From NCBI GenBank assembly GCA_002342295.1, contig DDPR01000014.1, positions 1 through 64,000 of the forward strand: DNA of 64,000 bases, read 5' to 3'. This stretch comes from Burkholderiales bacterium UBA2463. GTDB taxonomy: Bacteria > Pseudomonadota > Gammaproteobacteria > Burkholderiales > Burkholderiaceae_A. The notes beneath the pieces were generated by a model that saw nothing but the letters and a program-made list of their open reading frames with translations, searched no databases and was not told where the DNA came from. Position numbers and translations under genes: made by a program. How positions within the stretch are numbered: position 1 is the first letter of the stretch; each line of letters starts with the position of its first letter. Below are positions 26,608 to 40,882 of this stretch, piece after piece.

Positions 26608-27168
26608 CTAGACGGTCATGACCTCGGCCTCTTTCTGGGCCAGGAGTTTGTCGATGTCAGCGACAAATTTATCGGTGAGTCTTTGAATCTCTTCCTGCGC
26701 TCGACGCTCATCGTCCTCAGAAATCAGTTTGTCCTTGACCGCTTTTTTCAGTTGATCATTTGCGTCGCGCCGCGCATTGCGAATCGAGACCTTGCTCTCC
26801 TCGCCCTCCGTTCGAACCACCTTGGTAAGTTCTCGGCGTCGTTCCTCGGTGAGAGCGGGCATCGGAACGCGAATAAGGTCTCCGCTTGAGGCAGGGTTCA
26901 GGCCAAGGTCGGACTCACGGATGGCTTTCTCGACAACGGCCACCATCTTTTTCTCCCAGGGGGCCACGCCGATGGTGCGCGCATCGATCAGCGTAAGGTT
27001 CGCCACCTGAGAGAGCGGAGTGGGGTTGCCGTAGTAATCGACCTGGAGTCCCTCGAGCAGGCCAGGGTGAGCGCGACCCGTCCTGATCTTCCCGAGGCTA
27101 TTTTTCAAGGAGTCAAGCGAGCGCGTCATCTTCTGCTCAGCGGACTGTCGAACTTCCTGGGGCGTCAT
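26608..27168 (-). CDS. frr: Ribosome recycling factor
   Basis: RRF splits post-termination ribosomes together with EF-G. The 186-residue protein shows [17 protein letters not shown] and [17 protein letters not shown] in the first domain half and the long helical C-terminal arm ([20 protein letters not shown]). Order rpsB-tsf-pyrH-frr-uppS is conserved in Proteobacteria. Confidence 0.97.
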   Translation of the reverse strand: MTPQEVRQSAEQKMTRSLDSLKNSLGKIRTGRAHPGLLEGLQVDYYGNPTPLSQVANLTLIDARTIGVAPWEKKMVAVVEKAIRESDLGLNPASSGDLIRVPMPALTEERRRELTKVVRTEGEESKVSIRNARRDANDQLKKAVKDKLISEDDERRAQEEIQRLTDKFVADIDKLLAQKEAEVMTV

Positions 27169-27186
27169 CTTCTCCCTCCAAAAACG

Positions 27187-27900
27187 CTAGATGTGAACAA
27201 GTGTGCCCTCTTGCTCTCCGCGAACAGCGGCCAGGAGGGCGCCGGGCTTAAAGACACTGAGAACGCGAATTGGAAGGCGCTGATCGCGGCACAATGCAAA
27301 GGCTGTCGCATCCATCACCTTAAGGTTTTGGGCGATGGCTTCATCAAAGGTGAGGGAGGCATAGCGCGTCGCGGAGGGATCCTTTGCCGGATCAGCGCTG
27401 TACACACCATCGACCTTGGTTGCCTTGAGAACAATCTCAGCGCCAACCTCGGCCCCCCGGAGCGCGGCAGCGGTGTCGGTCGTAAAGAAGGGATTGCCCG
27501 TTCCTGCCGCAAATATCACCACCATCTTCTCTTCGAGGTAGCGGATGGCCTTCGGCCGGATATAGGGCTCGACCACCTGATCAATGCGCAGGGCCGACTG
27601 AACCCGGGCTTCCAGGCCCTTCTGCCGAATGGCATCCTGCAGTGCCAGGGCGTTCATGACGGTCGCAATCATGCCCATGTAATCCGCAGTGGCTCGATCC
27701 ATTCCCGTGGAGCCAAGCGCCACACCTCGAAAGATGTTTCCCCCTCCGATCACGATAGCGACCTCAGTTCCGTTGGCGACCACCTGCGCAATCTCGTCCA
27801 CGATGCCATCCAGTGTGGCCTTGTGGATGCCATAACTCTCCTCACCCATCAGGGCCTCGCCTGAGAGCTTCAAAAGAACGCGCTTAAAAGAGGTGGGCAT
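27187..27900 (-). CDS. pyrH: Uridylate kinase
   Basis: PyrH phosphorylates UMP to UDP. It is a hexameric amino-acid-kinase fold with [20 protein letters not shown] at the start, the nucleotide site [10 protein letters not shown] and the UMP site [15 protein letters not shown]. Length is 237 residues. Spacing to frr is 18 bases and to tsf 12, consistent with one transcript. Confidence 0.97.
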   Translation of the reverse strand: MPTSFKRVLLKLSGEALMGEESYGIHKATLDGIVDEIAQVVANGTEVAIVIGGGNIFRGVALGSTGMDRATADYMGMIATVMNALALQDAIRQKGLEARVQSALRIDQVVEPYIRPKAIRYLEEKMVVIFAAGTGNPFFTTDTAAALRGAEVGAEIVLKATKVDGVYSADPAKDPSATRYASLTFDEAIAQNLKVMDATAFALCRDQRLPIRVLSVFKPGALLAAVRGEQEGTLVHI

Positions 27901-27912
27901 GGGTCGAGCGAC

Positions 27913-28794
27913 TCAGGCGGCTGCGGCTGCGGCGGCGACCTCAGCAGCGAAGTCGGTGACTTTCTTCTCAATCCCCTCGCCCACGATGTAGAGGGTGAAG
28001 CTGTTGATCCGAGCGCCCTTGGCTTTGAGCAGTTGCTCAATCGTCTGCTTGCCGTCCTCCGCCTTCACAAAAACCTGACCGAGCAGCGTGACATCCTTGA
28101 GAAACTTCGCAACCGCTCCATCCACCATCTTGGAAACAATGTCCGCTGGCTTGCCGGACTCAGCGGCCTTCTCGGCCGCCACACGACGCTCAGTCTCAAT
28201 GCTGGCTGCATCTACGCCGGAGGCATCAAGCGCCTTGGGTTTCGAGGCAGCAATGTGCATCGCCAGATCACGGCCAAGGGCCTCGTCGCCCCCGACCAAA
28301 TCGAGGAGGACCCCAATCTTGGAGCCGCCATGAATATAGGAGTAGAACTGGCCCGCCGCCTCCTTGCGCTCAAAGCGACGAAGTGTGATGTTCTCTCCGA
28401 TCTTACCGATCAGGCCGGCGCGGACAGAATCAACGGTTCCATCTGCCAGCGGAAGCGCGAGAAGCGACTCCACCGAGGGCACATCATGCTGAAGCAGCAA
28501 CCGCGCAACATCTTGAGCCAAGGCCAAAAAGTCGTCATTCTTTGCCACGAAGTCGGTCTCGCAATTCACCTCAAGGATGCTGGCGAGCTTTCCCTCGACC
28601 AGGATCGAAACGATTCCCTCGGCAGTCACGCGCGCGGCGGCCTTGCTCGCTTTAGACCCCAGACGAACGCGCAGAATCTCTTCGGCCTTGGCCAGATCAC
28701 CCCCCGCCTCGGTCAGCGCCTTCTTGCACTCCATCATCGGCGCATCGGTCTTTTCGCGAAGTTCCTTCACCATGGCTGCACTGATCTCTGACAT
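27913..28794 (-). CDS. tsf: Elongation factor Ts
   Basis: EF-Ts is the nucleotide exchange factor for EF-Tu. The UBA-like N-terminus ([19 protein letters not shown]), the core motif [12 protein letters not shown] and the second core repeat ([10 protein letters not shown]) are clear; 293 residues. A terminator-like hairpin separates it from rpsB, so tsf may be expressed at a lower level by partial read-through. Confidence 0.97.
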   Translation of the reverse strand: MSEISAAMVKELREKTDAPMMECKKALTEAGGDLAKAEEILRVRLGSKASKAAARVTAEGIVSILVEGKLASILEVNCETDFVAKNDDFLALAQDVARLLLQHDVPSVESLLALPLADGTVDSVRAGLIGKIGENITLRRFERKEAAGQFYSYIHGGSKIGVLLDLVGGDEALGRDLAMHIAASKPKALDASGVDAASIETERRVAAEKAAESGKPADIVSKMVDGAVAKFLKDVTLLGQVFVKAEDGKQTIEQLLKAKGARINSFTLYIVGEGIEKKVTDFAAEVAAAAAAA

Positions 28795-28837
28795 CTCTTT
28801 CTCCGAAAAATTGAAACGGTCCCACCCAGCAGGACTC

Positions 28838-28863
28838 AAAAAAAGGGGGCCTCAAGAGCCCCC
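28838..28863 (-). terminator. Rho-independent terminator or attenuator between rpsB and tsf
   Basis: On the minus strand GGGGGC and GCCCCC pair (28858-28863 with 28845-28850) across a 7-base loop and are followed by seven T (28838-28844). It begins about 20 bases after the rpsB stop. A partial terminator at this place is known in E. coli and tunes the ratio of S2 to EF-Ts. Confidence 0.85.
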
Positions 28864-28884
28864 AATGAATAACAGCGAGCTCGA

Positions 28885-29640
28885 CTAGCGGGACTCCTCA
28901 GCGGACTCAAGCTCGACAAACTCACTACCTGCCGAGACGGCTGTCACCACCTCGTTGAGTGCCTCGTGACGACCCTCCAAAATAGCGTCAGCCACTGCTC
29001 GGGCGTAGAGGCGCACAGCGCGGCTGGCGTCGTCGTTACCCGGGATCACATAGTCCACGCCATCGGGAGAGTGGTTGGTATCGACCACGGCGACCACGGG
29101 GATGCCCAGCTTGTTCGCCTCCTGAATCGCAATCTTGTGATAGCCGACATCGACCACGAAGAGGGCATCGGGGAGGCCAGACATGTCCTTGATGCCGCCC
29201 AGCGTTTTGTTGAGTTTGTCGAGTTCACGCTCGTGGGCCAGCGCCTCCTTCTTCGAGAGTCGCTCTAGACCGCCCTCCTCTGCGAGTGCCTCCATGTCTT
29301 TGAGGCGCTTGATCGAGGTCTTCACGGTCTTAAAGTTCGTGAGCATGCCTCCCAGCCAGCGCTGGTCGACGTAGGGCATCCCTGCGCGGGTGGCCTCTTC
29401 CTGAATGATGTCTCGGGCTGCGCGCTTGGTGCCCACGAACATAATGACGCCACGACGGGAAGAGAGTTGACGCACGAACTTGAGTGCATCAGCCATGTTG
29501 GCCACGGTGGCTTCGAGGTTGATGATGTGGATCTTATTGCGATGGCCAAAGATGAAAGGGGCCATCCGCGGATTCCAGAACCGAGTCTGGTGGCCAAAGT
29601 GAACTCCGGCCTCGAGCATTTCTCGCATTGAAACGGACAT
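28885..29640 (-). CDS. rpsB: 30S ribosomal protein S2
   Basis: The protein has the family start [20 protein letters not shown], the block [20 protein letters not shown] and the C-terminal signature [20 protein letters not shown]. It is 251 residues. The ATG at 29640 is the usual one; the frame is open further upstream but only into the leader. A strong promoter lies about 140-170 bases upstream, giving a leader of roughly 130 bases that could carry autogenous control by S2. Confidence 0.97.
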   Translation of the reverse strand: MSVSMREMLEAGVHFGHQTRFWNPRMAPFIFGHRNKIHIINLEATVANMADALKFVRQLSSRRGVIMFVGTKRAARDIIQEEATRAGMPYVDQRWLGGMLTNFKTVKTSIKRLKDMEALAEEGGLERLSKKEALAHERELDKLNKTLGGIKDMSGLPDALFVVDVGYHKIAIQEANKLGIPVVAVVDTNHSPDGVDYVIPGNDDASRAVRLYARAVADAILEGRHEALNEVVTAVSAGSEFVELESAEESR

Positions 29641-29778
29641 AGTGATCTCCAGCAAGGGTTGGGACAAGCAAGTCGGCACGGTCTCGATCGCGTCTCCCTC
29701 CCAAATGAAAACCCGACTGGTAGAGTGAGGACTCGACGAAACACCCTTGCGCCGCTTGCGAGGGTTAAAAACCTTGAG

Positions 29779-29808
29779 ATTATAGCGACTTATGGCCGTT
29801 TCTATCAA
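29779..29808 (-). promoter_or_regulatory. Sigma-70 promoter for rpsB-tsf
   Basis: On the minus strand TTGATA (29803-29808) and a perfect TATAAT (29779-29784) are 18 bases apart. The promoter lies across the start codon of the divergent map gene (29792). The predicted transcript begins near 29772, leaving a leader of about 130 bases before rpsB, in which an AACCCT/AGGGT stem can form close to the start. Confidence 0.75.
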
Positions 29809-30613
29809 ATCGAAAGACGATATCGCCGCGATGCGCGTGGCGGGACGGCTGGCCTCAGAGGTTCTTGACTTCATCACCCCCCATGTTCGGCCCGGCATCA
29901 CCACCGAAGAGCTCGATCGTCTCTGTCACGACTTCATCGTTCAAGAGCAAAAGGCCATCCCCGCTCCCCTGAACTACTGCCCCCCGGGCTACAAGCCCTA
30001 TCCCAAATCCATTTGCACCTCGATTAACCATCAGGTCTGTCACGGCGTTCCGGGACCCAAGCAGCTCAAGTCGGGAGACGTGCTGAATATCGACATCACC
30101 GTCATCAAGGATGGATACCACGGGGACACCAGCCGGATGTTTTACGTGGGTCCGCCATCGGTCGCTGCAAAGCGGCTCTGCGAGGTGACCTATGCGTGCC
30201 TGTGGAGGGGCATTGAGCAGGTCGCACCGGGCAAGACCCTGGGAGATATTGGTCATGCCATCCAGCGCCACGCGGAAGCGCACGGCTACTCTGTTGTGCG
30301 GGAGTTCTGCGGCCATGGGATTGGGAAGGTCTTTCACGAAGATCCACAGGTTCTCCATGTAGGACGCCCCGGCACCGGGATGGTGCTCGAAGAGGGCATG
30401 ACCTTCACCATTGAGCCGATGATTAACGCGGGCAAGCCAGACATTCGGGAGCTCGCAGATGGCTGGACCATCGTGACCAAGGACCACAGCCTGTCTGCGC
30501 AGTGGGAGCACACCGTGCTGGTCACCTCTGAGGGCTACGAGGTGCTCACCGTCTCTGCAGGAAGCCCCGATGTTGGACGCGCCCTCCCCCTCGCCCAGTC
30601 CATCGGCGCCTGA
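29792..30613 (+). CDS. map: Type I methionine aminopeptidase
   Basis: Map removes the N-terminal methionine from nascent proteins with two metal ions. Metal ligands appear as [17 protein letters not shown] (two Asp), [13 protein letters not shown] (His), FTIEPMIN (Glu) and WEHTVLV (Glu). It has 273 residues. The family start [20 protein letters not shown] fixes the ATG at 29792, but no Shine-Dalgarno precedes it, so it may be translated from a very short or absent leader. Confidence 0.96.
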   Translation: MAVSIKSKDDIAAMRVAGRLASEVLDFITPHVRPGITTEELDRLCHDFIVQEQKAIPAPLNYCPPGYKPYPKSICTSINHQVCHGVPGPKQLKSGDVLNIDITVIKDGYHGDTSRMFYVGPPSVAAKRLCEVTYACLWRGIEQVAPGKTLGDIGHAIQRHAEAHGYSVVREFCGHGIGKVFHEDPQVLHVGRPGTGMVLEEGMTFTIEPMINAGKPDIRELADGWTIVTKDHSLSAQWEHTVLVTSEGYEVLTVSAGSPDVGRALPLAQSIGA

Positions 30614-33223
30614 GGCGGCGTCGAGGGTCCTCGCGGCCAAACAGGCTGTCCTCACAGCTCGCCAGAAAAACGCAGACGGCTGGGTCGCAGCGCGCCCCGC
30701 CTCGCGCCTGCTCAAAGAGCTTGCCCGAGAAATTGATCGTGTCGTGCTCTCGCTCTGGCCAGAGGCGTCCCTCCCGGCCCTTGGTCTCTTTGCGGTGGGC
30801 GGCTACGGGCGGGCAGAGCTCGCTCCGTTCTCCGATGTTGACGTCCTGGTCTTGGCTCCCGAGACCGGCACAGATCAGCTCTCTGCCGAGGCTCAAGAGG
30901 CGCTCGGTTGCTTTTTGACAGCCCTCTGGGACTGTGGCCTCGATGCGGGACACAGCGTACGAACGCTCTCGGAGTGCATGACGCAGGCATCGGAAGACAT
31001 CACCGTCGCGACCGCCCTTCTCGAAGCTCGCCAACTCGCTGGCCCCTCCCATCTGGCCAAGGAACTCTCCACACGCTGGGCCCAGACCATCAACCGCAAG
31101 ACTTTTGCGGAGCGCAAGCTGTTGGAGATGCAGCAGCGCCACGGGCGTTTTCAAGACACTCCCTATGCCCTCGAGCCCAACGTCAAGGAGAGTCCGGGCG
31201 GGCTGCGCGATCTACAGGTCATTCTCTGGGTCTCAAAGGCATACGGTCTCGGGCAGTCATGGGCAGACCTTGCCAAGCGCAACCTCATCACCCCCGAGGA
31301 GGCCAGGCAGCTATCGCTTCAGCAAAACATGCTCCACACCATTCGCGCCCATCTGCACCTCTGCGCGGGGCGCCATGAGGACCGACTCGTGTTTGACCTT
31401 CAGGGGCAGGTGGCAAACCGACTAGGCTGCGAGGCCGCCGAAGGGCGAAGGGCCAGCGAAGTCATGATGCAGCGCTACTACCGAGCGGCCAAGATCGTTC
31501 AGCAGGTCAGCGCACTGCTTTTGGCAAACCTTGAACCGGCCCTGTGGGCTCTTGACCACGAAGGCAAGCCAGACACGCTCCCCATGGGGGCAACGCGCCC
31601 CATCGACGAGGAATTTCAAGAGACCAATGGGCTCCTCGACATTCGCGATGAGAACCTCTTTGAGCGATCTCCGCCGGCGATTTTGAGGGCGTTTCTGCAG
31701 ATGGAGCGAGCCTCCACTCGGCGGGGCATGACGGCTCGAACCCTGCGGGCCCTCTGGAATTCGAGGGATCGAGTAGACCGCGCATTCCGGGAGAACGCGA
31801 AGAACAAAGCACTCTTTCTGCAAATCTTTCAGGAGCCCCGGGGGATCGTTCATGCGCTTCGCGTCATGAACAACCTTGGCATCCTCGGCCGAATGCTGCC
31901 AGTCTTTCGACGCATCGTGGGACAGATGCAGCACGACCTCTTTCACGTGTACACCGTCGATCAGCACATCCTTCAGGTGATTCGAAACCTGCGCAGGCTC
32001 ACCATGGCCGAGCATGCCCACGAGTTTCCTCAACTCTCTGAACTCATGTCCGACTTTGATGCACCCTGGAAGCTCTATCTTGCTGCACTTTTTCACGACA
32101 TCGCCAAGGGTCGTGGGGGCGATCACTCGGAGCTTGGGTGTGCCGAGGTTCGACGGTTTGCCAAGCAGTTCGCCCTCGATGCAAAGACGTCTGACCTGCT
32201 CGCGTTTCTGGTGGCCGAGCACCTCACGATGTCCACGGTAGCCCAGAAGCAAGATCTGGCAGACCCCGCGGTGATTGAGCGGTTTGCACAGCTCGTCAAG
32301 ACCCGAGAGCGACTGACTGCTTTGTACATCCTGACAGTCGCTGACATTCGAGGCACCAGCCCAAAGGTGTGGAACAGCTGGAAGGGGCGCCTCCTTGCCA
32401 GACTCTACGGCCTCACCCTTCAGTACCTGGAGGCGGACAGCACCGCAGCGGCCCGGGAGGCCATTGGGCACAAGGCCCAGAGCGCCAAGCGGGAGGAGGC
32501 AGAGCGGCTGCTTCAGCTCGCGAGTCGGCCCCTTGAGGCGGCCCACACCTTCTGGAAAGAGCTTGACCTCGCCTACTTTCTGCACCATGAGGCCAGCGAC
32601 CTTGCCTGGCATGCACGCGTCTTGGCTTACTCGGTCGAGGGGCTCACACCGAAGGAGCCTCGCGTATTCGCTCGACCCGTTCCAGACGATGAAGGCCTTG
32701 CGGTACTGGTCTACACCCCAGATATGCCCGCGCTCTTTGCGCACATCACGGACTACTTCACCCAGCGAGGTATGCCCATCCTCAACGCGAGGGTTCATAC
32801 GACTCGATCTGGCTTTGCCCTCGACACCTTCTTGGTCGATCCGCGACCTATGGATGTTCCCGCTCGAGAGCTCGCCTCACTGGTCGAGGCTGAACTGGCT
32901 CGCCAACTCAAAGAGGGCCGCCCGCTCTCGGCCCCAGGACGCGGCAAGACATCTCGGCAGTCTCGAAGCTTTCCCATCCCACCAACCATCAGCCTCGCAC
33001 CGGACTTTGATCACCAACACTTCACCCTCTCGGTGACCGCAGCCGACCAGCCCGGACTCCTCTACAGCATTGCCTACTCACTGGCGAGTCATCAGATAGA
33101 AGTTCAAAGCGCACGCATCACCACGCTCGGGGAGCGAGCGGAGGATGTCTTCCTCGTGAAGGCCCCTGTGCTGATGCAAGAGCGGGCACAGGTGGCGTTA
33201 GAGGCCGACCTGCTTCACGCCAT

Positions 33224-33239
<16 letters not shown>
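30570..33239 (+). CDS. glnD: Bifunctional uridylyltransferase/uridylyl-removing enzyme of PII
   Basis: GlnD senses glutamine and adds or removes UMP on PII proteins to control nitrogen metabolism. The nucleotidyltransferase motif [19 protein letters not shown], the HD hydrolase motif [16 protein letters not shown] and two C-terminal ACT domains (from about residue 700) are present over 889 residues. GGAAG five bases upstream supports the ATG at 30570, which overlaps map by 44 bases. The 3' end overlaps galU by 16 bases tail to tail. Confidence 0.95.
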
Positions 33240-36231
<2,992 letters not shown>

Positions 36232-37209
36232 CTACTGAAATAGCCTGAGGGCGAGGTCGGAGCCGGGCTCCAGACCACGCTGATGGAAGGCCTCAATTCG
36301 CTTTAGAAGCTGAGCCGTCACCAGTTCAAGGGCAGACTCCCCGAGTGGATGGCCTCGGTCATCGACGATCTGGCCCTCGATTGCATCGACAAACCGGTTG
36401 GCGGCCTCTCGAAGCATCGCGAATGCGCGCTCAGGATTTCGCGATCTTGGCAGATCCAACATCAGGGTGAGCGCCTGACCCGCGTCTCCGCGCATCACGC
36501 TAAATTGAATACGTCCGGAGGAGTCGAGACACGAGAAACGGCCCTCGCCCCTGGGCTCCCAGGACAGCTCTCTCGCGAAGGCCGCGAGCATGGCATCAGA
36601 TGGTGTCGCGCCCTGCACATGCAAGACCAGTTGGCCATCAAGCTCATCAATCACGGCGAGCGCCTGACGGCTCTGACGATAGGCGTGGGCAAAGTCCGGG
36701 AGGCGATCTTGCACGTCCTGACTGCTCAGCCCAGGTATTCGATCTGACAGCCATTGCGCAAACCCTTGGTAATCCACGAGGCTGAGGGGTCCGCCACGAT
36801 TGGCAAGGAGAAGCCCGATCTGGAGCGCCTCGGGACCCGGCCGAGCCACTCGAAGCGGCTTTGAGCCAATGTGGCCTTTTCGAAGAACGTCCTGAGTCAC
36901 AGACTCAAGAATCGCGGCAGGCAGTGCGGGCGCCAAGAAAACCAGCTCATAGTCTGGATTGAGGGGGTCGTGACCGAGGAGGTTCGGTTCGCTGAGTGGC
37001 TCGCCCTCACCAGGACTCGGCTCAGCGTCGACCCGCCCCCTCGTCTCTGGCGATCGATCGGGGCGCGTTTTGCCCCGAGACAGTCCATGGCGCAGCAAGA
37101 GAGCGCGCCTCTCGAGCGCGCTGCGCAGGAGAACGCCCAACACCACGAGCAGGCCAAGCAGCAGCAGCAAAAGCCACAGTCGAGGCTCCCCCGCAGGAGA
37201 GAGAAACAT
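36232..37209 (-). CDS. zipA: ZipA-like cell division protein
   Basis: One N-terminal membrane helix (about residues 10-28, LWLLLLLLGLLVVLGVLL) is followed by a short basic and Pro/Glu-rich linker and a C-terminal domain with the weak signature of the ZipA FtsZ-binding fold (ALAVIDELDGQLVLHVQG and later strands). The 325-residue protein is divergent from the E. coli form, and much of the call rests on position between smc and ligA. ZipA anchors FtsZ to the membrane. TAATG overlap with smc implies coupled translation. Confidence 0.8.
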   Translation of the reverse strand: MFLSPAGEPRLWLLLLLLGLLVVLGVLLRSALERRALLLRHGLSRGKTRPDRSPETRGRVDAEPSPGEGEPLSEPNLLGHDPLNPDYELVFLAPALPAAILESVTQDVLRKGHIGSKPLRVARPGPEALQIGLLLANRGGPLSLVDYQGFAQWLSDRIPGLSSQDVQDRLPDFAHAYRQSRQALAVIDELDGQLVLHVQGATPSDAMLAAFARELSWEPRGEGRFSCLDSSGRIQFSVMRGDAGQALTLMLDLPRSRNPERAFAMLREAANRFVDAIEGQIVDDRGHPLGESALELVTAQLLKRIEAFHQRGLEPGSDLALRLFQ

Positions 37210-40200
37210 TAGGCGGCCTCTTGGCCGAAGGCGTGGGCAGCCTCAAGGTCGACGGCGACAAGCCGAGAGACCCCTTGCTCCTGCATGGTCACACCGACAA
37301 GGTGTTCGGCCATCTCCATGGTGATCTTGTTGTGTGTGATAAAGATGAACTGGGTCTTTGCGGACATTTCACGAATCAGTCCGCAGAGACGCTCAGTATT
37401 GGTGTCATCGAGCGGAGCATCGACCTCATCGAGCAGACAGAATGGAGCGGGATTGAGTTGGAAGAGCGCGAAAACGAGTGCCGTCGCCGTCAGCGTCTTC
37501 TCACCCCCGGACAGCAGGTGAATGCTCGTGTTGCGCTTTCCCGGAGGCTGGGCCATGACCTGCAGGCCGCTGTCTAGAATCTCCTCCCCTGTCAAAACCA
37601 ACCGAGCGTCACCACCACCAAACAAGGTGGGAAAGAGGCGAGAGAGGTTGTCATTCACGCTGTCGTAGGTGGACTGCAGGAGGGCGCGACTCTCTCGGTC
37701 GATCTTTGAGATGGCATCCTCCAGCGTCTCCACAGCCAAAAAGAGATCAGCCGCTTGCGCCTTCAGAAAACCCTCTCGCTCCCGGGCCTGCTCAAGCTCG
37801 TCTAGCGCTGTCAGATTGACGGACCCAAGAGACTCGATGTCGCGGGAGAGCCGGGAGACCTCCGCGGAGAGTGCATTGGCCTTGGGAAGGTCGGGGGGCG
37901 GCAGTCCGTTTGGCCAGCCTGCGACCACCGACACAATGTCCACCTCCTGCTCCGACAACTGTTGATCAAGCTGGTCGATGGTCGCCTGAGCGCCTGCGAT
38001 CGCAACATCCGACTGAGAAAGGCGCTCTCGAAGGGGCAAGGCCTCTCGCTCGATGGAGAGCCTTCTCTCATCCAGTTGGCGCACGACATCGCTGGCCGCC
38101 TCTGCAGCCTGGCGAGCCGCCAGTAGGCCTTGCTCGTGTTCGATTCGACTCGCAAGCAGCGACTGAAGTGCCGACTGAGCCAAGGCATCCAGTGCGGATT
38201 GCAGTTCAGCCTGGGCGGCGGCCTGACGCTCCTCTGACTCTTCCTGCCTGCGCGCAAGCTCGACCTTCTGAGCCTCGTATCGGCTGCACTGCTCCTGGGC
38301 CGAACGCTCGGCAAGACGAAGGTCCTGCTGCTCTCGTTCCGTATTGGAGAGAATCTCGCGAGCCGCCGACAGAGCCTGCGAGGCGAGCTCACTCTCGGAT
38401 GCAGAGGCCTCAATCTGGTCTCGAAACGACTGCGCGGCCTGCGCGGATGCCCGCGCCTCGGCAGCCAATCGCTCCAGGTGTCCAAGATTCTGGGCCAACT
38501 CGGCCTGAAGACCTGACTGGGCGCGCGCGAGCTCTGCCGACTGACTCGCAAGCCGATCCGCGCGCTCCTGCAGACGAACAACGAACAACTCGGCCTCATG
38601 GGCCTGGCCGCGCAAACGTTCCTCGGACTGCTGAGCCTGTTTGAGCGATGTCCGAGCAGCAGCGAGGGCCTGCTCGGCACGAAGCAGGGCTGCGCGGGAA
38701 ATCTCGGCCTCTGCCTCAGCCTCATTCACTTTTATTTGCAGCCCCCGAACAGCATCTCGCTGCGCAAGAAGTCCAGACCCGTCGTCATCAGACTCCCCGT
38801 GCAGGGTCAGCGCGTGCCGACCAATCAGATGCCCCTCACGAGTGACGAACAACTCGTCGGCCCCAAGCTCCCCACGGCGATCGATCGCCTGCGCAAGCGA
38901 CTCGATCACCCGAAAGGATGCAAGCCATCTTCGCGCTGTCTCAGCCGCGACATCCGCGCCCTCGACTTTCGTTGCAAGAGAGTCCGAGGGCGCAAGAGTG
39001 TCGCCCCGAGGAGGCTCAAAAAACACCACTCTTGAGGGCGGATTGGAGGTGAACGAGAGCACCTCGGCGAGATTGGACAGTGCCACCGCAGAGAGTCGCT
39101 CGCTCAGAGCGGCTCCCACCGCGGTCTGCCAGCCATCGGCGACCGACAACTGGGTCCAGAGCCGTTGCGTGTGTGAGACGGATCGTGCCTCAAGCCACTC
39201 GGTCTGTTGACCCTTCGCCTCCATCTGATGGAGAAGCGACGCCTGTGCCTGAAGCTGGGCCCTGGCCTGACCCGCCTGATTCTGAGCATGGACATCGTTG
39301 GACTGCGCAGAGACCAGTGAAGCCTCCGCGCCGGCCAATTCAGAGGTCAGACGATCAAGCGCACTTCGAGCTTCCTGATGCTCAGTCAGCGCCCTCTCCT
39401 GCTGCGTCCGAGCATCAGAGAGCGCATCGGGACTCAGAACTTCGAGCGAGCTGATTGCGGTCTCGATCTCCTTCAGCCTTTGAGCGAGGCGTGCCTGGTT
39501 CTGCTGGGCCTCCTCCTGACGAGTCAGAAGGCTGCGCGACTCTGCCTCGGCTGCGGCCAAGGTGGCACGGAGTTCAGACAGCGACATGGCGGCACTCTGG
39601 GCCCGCTCCTCGAGGGGTGACAGTGCAGCCCGAGCGTGCTCAACGCGTTCGCCCTGCGCTGCGAGCGCCGCGGTTGCAGCGAGACCCTCCTCCTGTGCGC
39701 GAAGAAGGAGGGACTCCACCTCCTCCCGTTCTTGAGTGAGGCGCTCAAGCGTGAGAGCAAGTACACCCTGGCTCTGAAGCGCCCGATCGCGGATCTGCTG
39801 CTGGGCGCGATCCTCCGCCTCCTGGCCGGCGATCTTGGTGTTCACTTCAAAGAGAGCGGCCTGGGCGCGCTGAAGCTCTGATGCAGTGGAGTCGAGCGCC
39901 GGTCTGGCCTGTTCGGCCTCAAGCGCTGCGCCGGTTAGGCGCGCAGAAAGGCCCTCAAGCTCAGTCTGCACAGCATTGCGCTCGCCTTGGTGTCGAGAGA
40001 GCGTGGTGAGGGCCTCATGCCGGCGCAAGGCGAGCAGAAGGGCCTGCCTCTCTTTTCGCAGCAATGATTTCTCTTGAAAGGTTCGAGCCACCGCCGCCTG
40101 TTCGGTCAGCGTGCCGATGCGCTGCTCGATCTCAAGCCGAATGTCCTCGACACGCGCGAGGTTCTCGCGAGCGTCTGAGAGACGCCCCTCGGTCTCCCGA

Positions 40201-40730
40201 CGACGCTCTCTGTACTTCGATACGCCAGCGGCCTCCTCCAGAAAGGTTCTCAACTCCTCGGGCTTTGACTCGATGACTCGAGTGATCATCCCCTGGCCGA
40301 TGATGGCGTAAGCACGAGGACCAAGGCCGGTCCCGAGGAAGAGGTCGTGGACATCCTTGCGTCGCACCACCTGATTGTTAATGGAGTAGACCGATTGCCC
40401 ATCCCGAGAGAGCACGCGCTTCACGGAGAGCTCAGCGTACTGGGCCCATGGACCTCCGAGCCGTCCCGCACTGTTATCAAATACGAGCTCAACGCTCGCC
40501 CGGCCGGCTGGCTTGCGCGTCCCGGATCCATTGAAAATCACGTCATGCATGTTCTCGCCGCGCAGCTCGGAGGCGCGAGACTCCCCCAGCACCCAACGCA
40601 CCGCATCGATGACGTTCGACTTGCCGCACCCATTGGGGCCAACAATGCCCATGAGCTGACGGTTCAGTCCCAGGGATGTGGGATCAACGAAGGACTTAAA
40701 GCCAGAGAGGCGAAGCGAGGTCAGGCGCAC
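37209..40730 (-). CDS. smc: Chromosome partition protein Smc
   Basis: Smc is the ATPase of the condensin-like complex that organises the chromosome. Walker A is GPNGCGKSNVIDAVRWVLG. Two long coiled coils flank a hinge near residues 510-650, and the C-terminal head has the signature LLSGGEKTLTATALVFAL and Walker B PFCLLDEVDAPLDD. Length is 1173 residues. A TTATTATAA stretch about 30 bases upstream on the minus strand could contain the -10 element. No scpA or scpB gene is nearby. Confidence 0.97.
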   Translation of the reverse strand: MRLTSLRLSGFKSFVDPTSLGLNRQLMGIVGPNGCGKSNVIDAVRWVLGESRASELRGENMHDVIFNGSGTRKPAGRASVELVFDNSAGRLGGPWAQYAELSVKRVLSRDGQSVYSINNQVVRRKDVHDLFLGTGLGPRAYAIIGQGMITRVIESKPEELRTFLEEAAGVSKYRERRRETEGRLSDARENLARVEDIRLEIEQRIGTLTEQAAVARTFQEKSLLRKERQALLLALRRHEALTTLSRHQGERNAVQTELEGLSARLTGAALEAEQARPALDSTASELQRAQAALFEVNTKIAGQEAEDRAQQQIRDRALQSQGVLALTLERLTQEREEVESLLLRAQEEGLAATAALAAQGERVEHARAALSPLEERAQSAAMSLSELRATLAAAEAESRSLLTRQEEAQQNQARLAQRLKEIETAISSLEVLSPDALSDARTQQERALTEHQEARSALDRLTSELAGAEASLVSAQSNDVHAQNQAGQARAQLQAQASLLHQMEAKGQQTEWLEARSVSHTQRLWTQLSVADGWQTAVGAALSERLSAVALSNLAEVLSFTSNPPSRVVFFEPPRGDTLAPSDSLATKVEGADVAAETARRWLASFRVIESLAQAIDRRGELGADELFVTREGHLIGRHALTLHGESDDDGSGLLAQRDAVRGLQIKVNEAEAEAEISRAALLRAEQALAAARTSLKQAQQSEERLRGQAHEAELFVVRLQERADRLASQSAELARAQSGLQAELAQNLGHLERLAAEARASAQAAQSFRDQIEASASESELASQALSAAREILSNTEREQQDLRLAERSAQEQCSRYEAQKVELARRQEESEERQAAAQAELQSALDALAQSALQSLLASRIEHEQGLLAARQAAEAASDVVRQLDERRLSIEREALPLRERLSQSDVAIAGAQATIDQLDQQLSEQEVDIVSVVAGWPNGLPPPDLPKANALSAEVSRLSRDIESLGSVNLTALDELEQAREREGFLKAQAADLFLAVETLEDAISKIDRESRALLQSTYDSVNDNLSRLFPTLFGGGDARLVLTGEEILDSGLQVMAQPPGKRNTSIHLLSGGEKTLTATALVFALFQLNPAPFCLLDEVDAPLDDTNTERLCGLIREMSAKTQFIFITHNKITMEMAEHLVGVTMQEQGVSRLVAVDLEAAHAFGQEAA

Positions 40731-40882
40731 GGTGGGGTCACAAGAGGGGCTGAGTTATAATAACACCGCGAACTTTTCCTGAATTTTCAGGGAATTAGGC
40801 TCTAACTTCTCTTAAATTCGTTTAAATCTTCGTTTGACGCAGCTAACTCGCCTAACCCTCGACATTATGTCTGATACCCAGA

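Noticed and set aside
31422..32798. 458-residue leftward open frame opposite glnD
   Set aside because: It mirrors the glnD coding sequence; the nucleotidyltransferase and HD motifs on the plus strand are decisive.
40731..40882. preQ1 riboswitch in front of queF
   Set aside because: No C-rich H-type pseudoknot signature with the conserved A-rich tail could be recognised; only a small hairpin near the smc start is visible.
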